DNA of 51,235 nucleotides from an uncultured bacterium (GTDB lineage Bacteria > Acidobacteriota > Thermoanaerobaculia > Multivoradales > JAHEKO01). Made by a program: the position numbers and the translations under genes. The DNA lies in contig CAJQNK010000131.1 in NCBI GenBank assembly GCA_905479655.1, forward strand, positions 1-51,235, written 5' to 3'. Below the pieces are notes generated by a model. That model was not told the origin of the DNA. It saw only the letters and a list, made by a program, of their open reading frames with translations, and did not search any database. Positions 27,563 to 37,168 of this stretch are shown one piece after another. Every line of letters begins with the position of its first letter. Positions within the stretch are counted from its first letter, which is position 1.

Positions 27563-29136
27563 GAGCCGGATTTGCCGGGGGGGCTGAGACACCGTGGCAG
27601 AGTCAGGACGAAGATCGTCCTCTCGGGCTCATCGGGACCTAGCCCCAGGTCGCCACCGTGAGCGCGCGCGATCTCCCGGGCGAGACTCAAGCCCAGCCCT
27701 GATCCTCCTCCGACTCTGCCGTTGCGCGAGGCGTCGACTCGATAGAAGCGGTCGAAGATCCGCTCCCGATCCTCCAGCGGGATCGACGGCCCGGAATTGG
27801 CGAGCGAGAACTTCACGATCTCCTCCTCCACGGCGAGCTCGAACCGGACCACGCCGTTCGGCTCGCCGTGCCGAACGGCGTTGGAGGTCATGTTGAGCAA
27901 GACCCGGTTCAGCAGGTCCTCATCAGCCATCACCGAGACTCCCGGCGTAATGGCTTTCTCCACGCGCCTTTCCGGGGCCATCGCCTCGACGTCCTCGATC
28001 GCCGACTCCAACAGGTCGCTCAGGTCCACCGGCTCGCGCCGGAGATCGAGTCGGCCCGCATCGGCTCGGGCCAGCAGTAGGAGCTTGTGGACCACGGCCT
28101 TCAGACGTCGGACCTCTTCGAGGAGGCTACTGAGATTTCGCTGTTCTTCCGAGCCGTTGGCCGCCGCCTGGATGGCATTGTCGAGCTCCCCCTGCAAGAC
28201 CGCCAGAGGCGTCTGAAGCTCGTGCGCGGCGTCCGAGCTGAATCGCGCCGCCTGCTCGAAACTTCTCTCCAGGCGCGCCAGCATGCCGTTGATCACGTCG
28301 ACCAGACGCCGCAGCTCATGATCGGTCGCCACGACCGGGACTCGTCGGTCGAGGGCGCCGGCCGTCATCTCCTCCGCCGTTCGGGTCAGCAGAGCCACCG
28401 GACGGAGCGCCCTGTTGGCCAACCACCATCCGGCCATGGCGAGCCCCAGCAGGGCCAGGGGCGTCGCGACGAAGAACGCTCGGCGGAACCGGCTCGTCTC
28501 CGCGGAGAGCTCGGCCAGGTCGATCCCGACCATCAGCGTGACGAACTCGTTGCCGAGGAAGCCGACCCGCCAGCTCCCCGTCGAGGTCTCTATCGTGCGA
28601 AAGACCGACTCCTTCTGTCGCGGGGGTCGTCTCCGAGTGGCCGCGACGCCGACCTCGCCCCGGTCCAGCACCCCGTTGCCGTTGGAGTCGAAGCTGGAGA
28701 ACACCTCTGGCGGACCGTCGAACTCGGAGCTCGAGAGTCGACCGTCCAGATCGAGATCGAGACTTCTCACGAGGTCGTCTCCGGAAAGCGGCCGGTCCGA
28801 TGGCCGAAACGCGAGCTCCGGGGGTGCGAGGTCGGCCATCTCTTCAGGAAACGTCGGCGACGTGAAGAGAATCCTCCCCGAGACGTCGCGCATCTGGATC
28901 GCGAGACCGGACGAACCGGTCTCCCCGTAGATGAAAGCCAGCGAGCGTTCGACATTCTCCCATCGGCGTCCGGGAGAGCGACCTCGCAACTGGCCTTCCG
29001 CCAGGGCCCTGATCTCCCGGTCGACGCGCTCGAGACCGACGCTCTGGATGGTCGCCAGAAAGAAGATCCCGAATCCGATCAGGAGCACCCCCGACGTGGT
29101 CAGGGAAAGAAGCGCGATACGCAGGCGGAACGCCAA
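27556..29136 (-). CDS. Sensor histidine kinase with two periplasmic EF-hand loops
   Basis: 526 aa. Helix 1 (ALLSLTTSGVLLIGFGIFFL, 9-28), a periplasmic sensor (30-215), helix 2 (FFVATPLALLGLAMAGWWLA, 221-240), HAMP, H-box FSSDAAHELQTPLAVLQ (about residue 305), N-box LNMTSNAVRHG and G2 GSGLGLSLAREIA. This is the CusS-like heavy-metal-sensor layout. Within the sensor are two textbook EF-hand loops: D127-x-D129-x-D131-G132-x-L134-x3-E138 and D150-x-N152-x-N154-G155-x-L157-x3-E161, 11 residues apart. They imply calcium (or other divalent cation) sensing in the periplasm, which I infer. It follows its regulator by 12 bases at the end of the second exporter operon. Confidence 0.92.
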   Translation of the reverse strand: MAFRLRIALLSLTTSGVLLIGFGIFFLATIQSVGLERVDREIRALAEGQLRGRSPGRRWENVERSLAFIYGETGSSGLAIQMRDVSGRILFTSPTFPEEMADLAPPELAFRPSDRPLSGDDLVRSLDLDLDGRLSSSEFDGPPEVFSSFDSNGNGVLDRGEVGVAATRRRPPRQKESVFRTIETSTGSWRVGFLGNEFVTLMVGIDLAELSAETSRFRRAFFVATPLALLGLAMAGWWLANRALRPVALLTRTAEEMTAGALDRRVPVVATDHELRRLVDVINGMLARLERSFEQAARFSSDAAHELQTPLAVLQGELDNAIQAAANGSEEQRNLSSLLEEVRRLKAVVHKLLLLARADAGRLDLRREPVDLSDLLESAIEDVEAMAPERRVEKAITPGVSVMADEDLLNRVLLNMTSNAVRHGEPNGVVRFELAVEEEIVKFSLANSGPSIPLEDRERIFDRFYRVDASRNGRVGGGSGLGLSLAREIARAHGGDLGLGPDEPERTIFVLTLPRCLSPPGKSGSH

Positions 29137-29148
29137 AACCAGCTCTCC

Positions 29149-29823
29149 TCAGTCCGGTCGCGGGAGGCGATAACCCACGCCGCGGACGGTCTCGATCATC
29201 GACTCCTCCGAGGATGGATCGATCTTCTTGCGGACTCTGCGAATGTAGACGTCGACCACATTGGTCTGCGGATCGAAGTCGTAGCCCCAGACGTGTTCGA
29301 GGATCTGGGTGCGCGTGAAGACGCGTCCCGGTGAACGCATCAGCAGCTCGAGCAGGTTGAACTCCCTCTTGGTCAGATCGATCGACGCCTCGCCGCGCTG
29401 GACCTCTCGGGTGATGAGGTTGACGACCAGGTCGCCGGCCTGGAGCAGGCTGAGCTGCTCTCCCGACGCCCGCCGGACGAGGGCATGGATCCTGGCGATG
29501 AGCTCTTCCATGAAGAAGGGCTTCGTCAGGTAGTCGTCGGCCCCCTGCTCCAGCCCCTCGACCCGCTCGCCGAGCGCACTGCGAGCCGTCAGGAGGAGGA
29601 CTGGCACGGTGTTCCTCTTCTCGCGCAACGCGCGGAGGATGCTCAGGCCGTCACGCCCCGGCAGCATGATGTCCAGCACGACGACATCGAAGGCCGAGGA
29701 CGTCGCCAGGAGGAGACCCTGGTCGCCGTCGGCCGATGTCTCCACGACGAAGCCCTGTTCCTCCAGCCCTTTTCGGACGAAGGAGCGGATCTTCGAATCG
29801 TCCTCGACGATCAGGACCCTCAT
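29149..29823 (-). CDS. OmpR-family response regulator
   Basis: 224 aa from ATG 29823, with GAGGAG about 9 bases upstream. Receiver: MRVLIVEDDSKIRSF, Asp in VVVLDIMLPGRDGLS, Thr in LLLTARSAL, Lys in DDYLTKPFFMEEL. Winged helix: IDLTKREFNLLELLMRSPGRVFTR and VWGYDFDPQTNVVDVYIRRV, a form common in CusR/CopR-type metal regulators. It lies between the YHYH gene and the kinase, spaced 19 and 12 bases. The palindromes at 30950 and 34391 are its most likely operators. Confidence 0.95.
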   Translation of the reverse strand: MRVLIVEDDSKIRSFVRKGLEEQGFVVETSADGDQGLLLATSSAFDVVVLDIMLPGRDGLSILRALREKRNTVPVLLLTARSALGERVEGLEQGADDYLTKPFFMEELIARIHALVRRASGEQLSLLQAGDLVVNLITREVQRGEASIDLTKREFNLLELLMRSPGRVFTRTQILEHVWGYDFDPQTNVVDVYIRRVRKKIDPSSEESMIETVRGVGYRLPRPD

Positions 29824-29842
29824 TGGGCAGGCTCCTCGCCCC

Positions 29843-30862
29843 TCACCGCCCGGTGCCCTGTCCGCCCGGCCGCGGAGGGAGCCCTCCGGGCGGCCCGGGG
29901 CGCCGTGAGGCATCGCAGGTCTCACCGTCGTCGGTGAGCGCGCAGCCAGCTTCTCCGCGAAGGCACCCGAGGATCTGGTTCGCGCCCGGCTCATTCACGT
30001 GGTAGTGGTAGCCGAGCCCGGCAACCTCGTGCCCCCCGCACTCATCCAGACCCGAAGCCGCCGACCCCTCGGCGTCGAATCGAGCGAGAATCGGGTAGCC
30101 GTCCATAGCGATGCCGATCTGAGGGGCGTGGCCCTCCGTCGAGGGCACCTCCCGAGAGCAGCCCATGACCGCGTGGTAGTGATATCCGACATGGAGATTC
30201 ACGTGGCCACCGCAGTCGTCGAACGGAGCGAGCGTGTTCGCGCGGAGAATCGCGTCCGTCGGTGCCGGGGCTTCGAGCTTGACTCCGTTGAAGGCGACCC
30301 CGAATCCCGAGAAGGGACGCCGTTCTCCTGCGGCCATGGGGACGGGTTCGAGCGGGATCACGTAGGTCACCCGGATGTCGTCCTCCATATAGGAGGTCTG
30401 GCACTCCACACAGTAGTTGTTGTACTCGAGCGAGACGTCGGGGCGCGCCGCCGCTTCGCAGGATGTCTTGCTGTCGGTGACCCGTACGGCGCCCGTCGAC
30501 GGGTCGAAGAGCTGCCACTCGTCGTCCTCGTAGAACTCGGCGAGATTCTCGACGAAGGGGCCGTCCGCATCGTAGACGGCGCCCCCTTCCAACCAGACCC
30601 CGGCGTCCTCGGCGGTATCCGATGTGCTGCGAGGGCACCAGGGGCCCATCTCGTGGTCGGTCGGTTCGGGAAGGACCGTGATCTGGGAGCAGGTGGTCTC
30701 GGTCCCACCGGACAGTGTGCAGGAAACGAGCTTCGGCCCCTCGACGAGAGTCCCGGATTCGAAGAGCCCCGCGGCGCTCTCGAAGGCCGTGTCGCCCTCA
30801 TGAGCCCAGAGGGAAGTCGCAAGGCAAGCGTGAATCAATATCGCGAAGAAGGTTCTTGTCAT
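29843..30862 (-). CDS. Secreted YHYH-domain protein
   Basis: 339 aa from ATG 30862 (GAGGAG ribosome site). Signal peptide TRTFFAILIHACLATSLWAH. The mature protein carries the YHYH domain twice in motif form: CGGHVNLHVGYHYHAVMGCS and CGGHEVAGLGYHYHVNEPG, with PQIGIAMDGYPILARF between them. Many cysteines (CVECQTSY, CTLSGGTETTCSQ) suggest disulfides or metal binding. YHYH proteins are periplasmic or extracellular and of unknown function; histidine pairs beside a Ca-type sensor kinase and an exporter suggest a metal-binding role here, which is inferred. The C-terminus is proline/glycine-rich. It is preceded by its own operator-like palindrome, so it may have a separate promoter. Confidence 0.88.
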   Translation of the reverse strand: MTRTFFAILIHACLATSLWAHEGDTAFESAAGLFESGTLVEGPKLVSCTLSGGTETTCSQITVLPEPTDHEMGPWCPRSTSDTAEDAGVWLEGGAVYDADGPFVENLAEFYEDDEWQLFDPSTGAVRVTDSKTSCEAAARPDVSLEYNNYCVECQTSYMEDDIRVTYVIPLEPVPMAAGERRPFSGFGVAFNGVKLEAPAPTDAILRANTLAPFDDCGGHVNLHVGYHYHAVMGCSREVPSTEGHAPQIGIAMDGYPILARFDAEGSAASGLDECGGHEVAGLGYHYHVNEPGANQILGCLRGEAGCALTDDGETCDASRRPGPPGGLPPRPGGQGTGR

Positions 30863-30949
30863 GTCGGGTCTCCTCAACGCCGTGGGCGTCCTGCTCGGAT
30901 GTCGCTTTCCATCGAAGATATCGTGAGATGATGGGAGGCGGCGTGCTCG

Positions 30950-30966
30950 GATGACGGAACGTCATC
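30950..30966. promoter_or_regulatory. Perfect 17-bp palindrome GATGACG-GAA-CGTCATC, candidate operator
   Basis: Seven-base arms with a 3-base centre, located about 88 bases before the YHYH gene ATG and just after the permease stop. A TATCTT -10-like box (minus strand, 30916-30921) lies about 30 bases downstream of it. A closely related site precedes the whole operon at 34391, which points to one regulator. Confidence 0.55.
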
Positions 30967-30973
30967 GAGCCGC

Positions 30974-32976
<2,003 letters not shown>

Positions 32977-32992
32977 GGTTCGGTCTCCTCAT

Positions 32993-34243
32993 TCAGAACC
33001 CGGGTCCGGGAGGTCCGGATCGGGTGCCCTGTTGTTGACTCTGGAACGGATTGGACGAGCTGTTCTGGCTCGATCCGATGATGGCGGCGATCACTTGCAG
33101 ACCCTCCTCGAGCGAGCCCGAACCGTCGCCGACCTCTTCGATCGCGGTCGACTGTCCATCCGAGAGCCCGGTGCGAACAGGAAGGGCCGCCAGCTCGCCT
33201 TCAGCGAGATACCACAGTACGGTCGGTCTCTCGGGCCGGTCGGCCCGGCTTGCGACCTCTCCGCCTTCGGCAGGCTCTTGGCCGGTGTGCGTCGGCGCCT
33301 CCGAGCGCCCCTCGCTGAGCTCGGCCATCATCTCTTCCGTGGGACGGAACCGTAGCGCCGCGTTGGCGATCTTCAAGATATCGGTGGCCGACTCGACCAG
33401 GAACTCCACCGTCGCCGTCATGCCCGGGAGCAGCCTGCGGTCCGGGTTCCCGACGTCGACGACCACGGTGTAGTTGACGACGTTCTCTTCGGTGGAGGAC
33501 GCCAGGCGAACCTGGTTCACAGTGCCGGTAAAGCTCTCCTCGGGGTAGGCCTGCACCGTGAACCGGACCGATTGCCCATCTTCGATCAGCCCGATGTCGC
33601 TCTCGTCCACCGAGGCGAGGATCCTCATGTGCGAGAGATCACCCGCGATCTCGAAGAGCTGAGGCGAGGAGAAACTGGCCGCCACCGTCTGGCCCACGTC
33701 CACACCGCGCTCGACAACCGTGCCCGAGATCGGCGCCGAGATCGTCGCGTAGGCCAGGTTCTGCTGCGCCTTCTCCAGATCGACCCTGGCCGATCGCGCA
33801 GATGCTCGGGCGACGTCCAGCTCGTACGCGGCCTGTTCGAGGTCGGCCTCGGCGAGCACCTGGTCCGCGAAGAGACTGCTCGACCGCTGGTACTCGCGCT
33901 CCGCTTGCAGCAGTTGCGCCTCGAGTCGCTCCAGGTTCGCCTCCGCCTCGCGGACCGCGAGCTCGAGCAGCGTCGAATCGATGCGGGCGATCACCTGCCC
34001 CTGTTCGACCCGGTCGTTGAAGTCGACGTGGATCTCGGCGATGCGGCCGGAGACCTGGGTTCCCACCTCGACCGTGGTCACGGCGTCGAGGGTGCCGGTG
34101 GTGGACACGACAGACTCCACGTCCCCGCGCTCGACCGAGACGAAGCGATAGGTGCCGGCTTCCTGGGTGGCGCCCCGTCCATAGGCCCACACCGCCAGAA
34201 TGGTGACGGAAAGAACGAGGGCGATGATCGTCGTCTTCTTCAT
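32993..34243 (-). CDS. Periplasmic adaptor (MacA-like membrane-fusion protein)
   Basis: 416 aa from ATG 34243 (GGAG upstream); a longer in-frame start at 34357 is not supported because it precedes the membrane anchor KKTTIIALVLSVTILAVWAY with a disordered stretch. Lipoyl halves EVGTQVSGRIAEIHVDFNDRVEQGQVIARID and ISGTVVERGVDVGQTVAAS flank a long helical hairpin; barrel and membrane-proximal domains follow. The C-terminal 70 residues are glycine/serine/glutamine-rich. First gene of the operon MFP - ATPase - permease - YHYH - regulator - kinase. Confidence 0.92.
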   Translation of the reverse strand: MKKTTIIALVLSVTILAVWAYGRGATQEAGTYRFVSVERGDVESVVSTTGTLDAVTTVEVGTQVSGRIAEIHVDFNDRVEQGQVIARIDSTLLELAVREAEANLERLEAQLLQAEREYQRSSSLFADQVLAEADLEQAAYELDVARASARSARVDLEKAQQNLAYATISAPISGTVVERGVDVGQTVAASFSSPQLFEIAGDLSHMRILASVDESDIGLIEDGQSVRFTVQAYPEESFTGTVNQVRLASSTEENVVNYTVVVDVGNPDRRLLPGMTATVEFLVESATDILKIANAALRFRPTEEMMAELSEGRSEAPTHTGQEPAEGGEVASRADRPERPTVLWYLAEGELAALPVRTGLSDGQSTAIEEVGDGSGSLEEGLQVIAAIIGSSQNSSSNPFQSQQQGTRSGPPGPGF

Positions 34244-34390
34244 GGTTGGATCTCCGCGCCTCCGGGGCGCTCGAGCTGGCCAGGAAGGGGCCTTCTCGTC
34301 GCTGGTTGCGTGTGATGGCTGTTCTTTGACTCCTTCTCCGTTCTCAGGAGCCATCACAGCACGCCAGGATGACGAGAAGCAGCGAGTCTC

Positions 34391-34408
34391 GATGACGGAA
34401 TCGTCACG
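34391..34408. promoter_or_regulatory. Operator-like palindrome GATGACG-GAAT-CGTCACG
   Basis: Arms of six to seven bases separated by 4 bases, about 150 bases before the adaptor gene. On the minus strand it shares the ten-base core TTCCGTCATC with the site at 30950. A TGTGAT -10-like hexamer (minus strand, 34353-34358) lies about 33 bases downstream, close to the spacing at the other site. Likely bound by the regulator at 29149-29823. Confidence 0.5.
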
Positions 34409-34464
34409 GGAAATCGCCGAGAGGCAGCCGAGCCGGCTGTCGGGACCGGCGTCAAAGAGTCATC

Positions 34465-34788
34465 ACGAGTGTTGAGAGGAGGCCCCATCGTCTCAGAAGC
34501 CTGATCCTCCCAGGCGCTATCGTTCGACGACGGCTACGCCGCCGACGAGGTCGGCTTCCTCGCTCGGGCCCTCTACGCCGCTACCCACGCCTCGTTCTGG
34601 CCTACCTGAACACCGAAGCGGTCAAGAGGAGGACCCGACACTTCGAGCTCGACCACCACTTCTCCCACTTCTGCGCCGCTCTCGGGATCCCGCCCACGAC
34701 GGGACCTCGGGGCTCGCTGCCCCAGCTTCGCGAGCAGATGCAGCGGCTCTTCGCCTCCACCTTCCAGTGCGTCTTCCACGACGAATAG
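34465..34788 (+). pseudogene. repA: repA N-terminal/central fragment with internal deletion
   Basis: Homologous to 43876-44301 at DNA and protein level. The shared part begins at ACGAGTGTTGAG and ends at the codons for FASTFQCVFH. Relative to the other copy there is a +1 shift near 34515, then a deletion of about 105 bases and a 1-base loss that restores the frame, after which YLNTEAVKRRTRH, FELDHHFSHFCAALGIPPTT and LREQMQRLFASTFQCVFHDE are intact and followed by TAG. The LREQMxRLF and LGIPPTTGPRGS segments are RepA_C-family landmarks. It fills the 576-base stretch before the adaptor operon, together with that operon's promoter. Confidence 0.75.
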
Positions 34789-34819
34789 GACGGTAGCAGG
34801 CAGTCAGACGCGTGATGAC

Positions 34820-37168
34820 TCAGTCGTCCGGTCCTTGCGCTCCAGGGCGAGAGATCGAGTACCCCGGACTCCGGAAGGCAAAGGCCTGGTTGCCGCCCAC
34901 TCTGACCATCACCGCTTCGATCAGGGGTTCGGTGACCTCAGTCTCGGCCACCCAGTCGACGAGGAAGTTCGCTCCGGCCCCGCCCGCCTCGTCACGATAC
35001 TCGACCAGGAAGTCGGTCGAGGCCAGGGGGGACAGGACGACCGGATTCTCCAGGTACTCCTCGAGCAGGAGGCCGTCGTTGTCGTAGTAGCGAATCGAAC
35101 TGACCACGATGGACTGCTCGAAGTCCGTGTTGCGGATGCTCAACGTCGCTTCCAGGAGCTGCTCCCTGCCTCCTTCGGCGTAGATGTGGGAGTAGATCGG
35201 AACGTAGACCGTTCGGCCGGTCGCCACTTGTCGCAAGCCGCCACGAAGCTCCTGCAACGGGGGTGCGGTCGGCGCCCGCTGCAGAGTCTCGAGCGTCGCG
35301 AGCCGGCGATCCGCCCGGACGCCCACGAACGCGAGCGCCACGACCAGAGCGACCATGCCGAGCAGCAGCGTGATGAAACGGACGTTGGAACCCATGGTGG
35401 AATCCTCTCCCACTCTCTTCGCCAGCTTGCGGAATCGCGAATGAAACAACGACATGTCTTGCGAGCTGCCCGGGGTGTCTGCCGACCCTTCTCGGGACGT
35501 CACTCGAAGGCATACTAACTCGCTGCCCGGGTCACCCGACACCAGGAACGGGCCCAGCGCTTCCTCGTTTCGCTCCGACGGCACGAGCAGGCTCGCCAGC
35601 GCCCGGTCTCGGTCCGCGTCATCCCTCAGGCCAAGGAGACAGCGCACCTGGCCGACCGTCGTTTCCGCCTCGAACCTCATCTCCAGGCTCGGCTGAACCG
35701 GCGCCGGACCGACACTCCCGTCGAAGAGGGCGTCCACGACCGGCTTCAGGTCGTTGCGGAGCGCGACGAAGGCATGATCGTCCTCCTCGAGCCGAGTCCA
35801 CCCCCGCGGCACGATCACCTCGTCTCCTCGAACGACGAGCGTCACGGCGACGCCTTCGGGCAGAGCGAGATCTCGGAGGGGTTGGCGCGAAACGCGGGCC
35901 CCTGGTGCGACCGTGTAGTCGAGGATATCCCCCTCCAGGTGACGCAGCGCATGCACCTCGACGGTCAGCGGCGGGGTGGGGTCGGCCGGCCGACCCAGCT
36001 GGAGCCTGCGAGCGACGAGCGGCAGCGACCAGCCCTGGACCAACGCTGACACGAGGACCACGAAGAACACGACGTCGAAGAGAGTCGAGCTGTGCTCCAG
36101 CCCGGCCAGGAGCGGGAACGTGGCCAGCGTGATCGGCACCGCTCCCTTCAGCCCGCCCCAGGAAACGAGCGCGATCTCCCTCGGTCGAAAGCCGAAGGGA
36201 AGAAGGACCCCCGCGACGGCAGCCGGGCGAGCGACGAAGATCAACGCGACCGCGATCAGGGTGCCTCCGGCCGCGGCGGCGGCAAGGCGGGATGGAAAGC
36301 TGAGGAGGCCCAGCATCACGAAGAGGAGAATCTGGCTCAGCCAGGCGGCGGCGTCGTGGAACGACCAGATTCCGTGCCGAAACACGAGCTCCCGGTTCCC
36401 GAGGACGATCCCGGTCAGAAAGACAGCGAGGAACCCGCTCCCACCCAGCAAGTCCGCCAGCCCGAAGGAGGAAATCCCGAAAGCGAGAACGAGGGGCGGA
36501 TAGAGGCCCGGCGCTTCGAGATCGATGCGATTGACCGTCCAGCTCGCTAGCCAGCCCACGGCCACTCCCACCAGAGTGCCGACTCCGAACTGGAGGGCGA
36601 GCAAGAGGACGAGATCGCTCGGCGAGCTGGCCGTCCTCGCGAGAATCGCGATCAGCCCCAGGGTGAGGAAGATGGCCATCGGATCGTTCGAACCGCTCTC
36701 CACCTCGAGGGTGGCCCCGAGCCGCTCCGGCAACCGGAGCCCGCTCGAGCGCAGGACGGAGAACACGGCGGAGGCATCGGTCGAGCCCACGATCGCTCCG
36801 AGGAGCAAGCCGTGGAGCAGCGGCAGATCCAGGACGACGATGGCCACGATCCCGGTCAGTACCGAGGTGACGGCCACCCCGGCGGTCGCCAGCGCGAGCG
36901 CCGGGCGCCAGACGAGGCGGATCGAGCCCCAGGTGGTTCGTAGCCCACCGTCGAAGAGGATCACGGCGAGCGCCGCGCTCGCGATGCCGTTGGCCAGCGC
37001 GTAGTCCTCGAAGGGGATCCTCCCGAGGCCCTCGGATCCCGCCAGCATGCCGATGGCCACGAAGACGACGAGAACGGGCACGCCCAGCCGCGCCGAGAAC
37101 TTGCTCGACAGGACTCCGAGGAGGAGAAGGAGGCCCGCGAGGAACATCCCCAGGTCGACGGGGGTCAC
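34820..37168 (-). CDS. CPA1-type cation/proton antiporter fused to a DUF3124-like domain
   Basis: 782 aa in one open frame. Residues 1-390 are a 12-13-helix cation:proton antiporter (NhaP2/CvrA-like) with VILFDGGLRT, GAIVGSTDASAVFSVLR, ESGSNDPMAIFLTLGL (the ND pair) and VSWGGLKGAVPITLAT. Residues about 400-490 form a TrkA_C-like domain, and about 500-565 an extra C-terminal domain as in CvrA. From residue 592 (MGSNVRF, base 35395) comes a membrane helix and a domain with TVYVPIYSHIYAEG, ATLSIRNTDFEQSIVV and AGGAGANFLVDW, matching DUF3124. DUF3124 proteins are normally separate, so either a true fusion exists or a stop was lost; ATG 35395 has a moderate ribosome site. Its first ATG overlaps the RND pump stop (ATGA). 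Probable role: ion homeostasis linked to metal efflux. Confidence 0.85.
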   Translation of the reverse strand: MTPVDLGMFLAGLLLLLGVLSSKFSARLGVPVLVVFVAIGMLAGSEGLGRIPFEDYALANGIASAALAVILFDGGLRTTWGSIRLVWRPALALATAGVAVTSVLTGIVAIVVLDLPLLHGLLLGAIVGSTDASAVFSVLRSSGLRLPERLGATLEVESGSNDPMAIFLTLGLIAILARTASSPSDLVLLLALQFGVGTLVGVAVGWLASWTVNRIDLEAPGLYPPLVLAFGISSFGLADLLGGSGFLAVFLTGIVLGNRELVFRHGIWSFHDAAAWLSQILLFVMLGLLSFPSRLAAAAAGGTLIAVALIFVARPAAVAGVLLPFGFRPREIALVSWGGLKGAVPITLATFPLLAGLEHSSTLFDVVFFVVLVSALVQGWSLPLVARRLQLGRPADPTPPLTVEVHALRHLEGDILDYTVAPGARVSRQPLRDLALPEGVAVTLVVRGDEVIVPRGWTRLEEDDHAFVALRNDLKPVVDALFDGSVGPAPVQPSLEMRFEAETTVGQVRCLLGLRDDADRDRALASLLVPSERNEEALGPFLVSGDPGSELVCLRVTSREGSADTPGSSQDMSLFHSRFRKLAKRVGEDSTMGSNVRFITLLLGMVALVVALAFVGVRADRRLATLETLQRAPTAPPLQELRGGLRQVATGRTVYVPIYSHIYAEGGREQLLEATLSIRNTDFEQSIVVSSIRYYDNDGLLLEEYLENPVVLSPLASTDFLVEYRDEAGGAGANFLVDWVAETEVTEPLIEAVMVRVGGNQAFAFRSPGYSISRPGAQGPDD

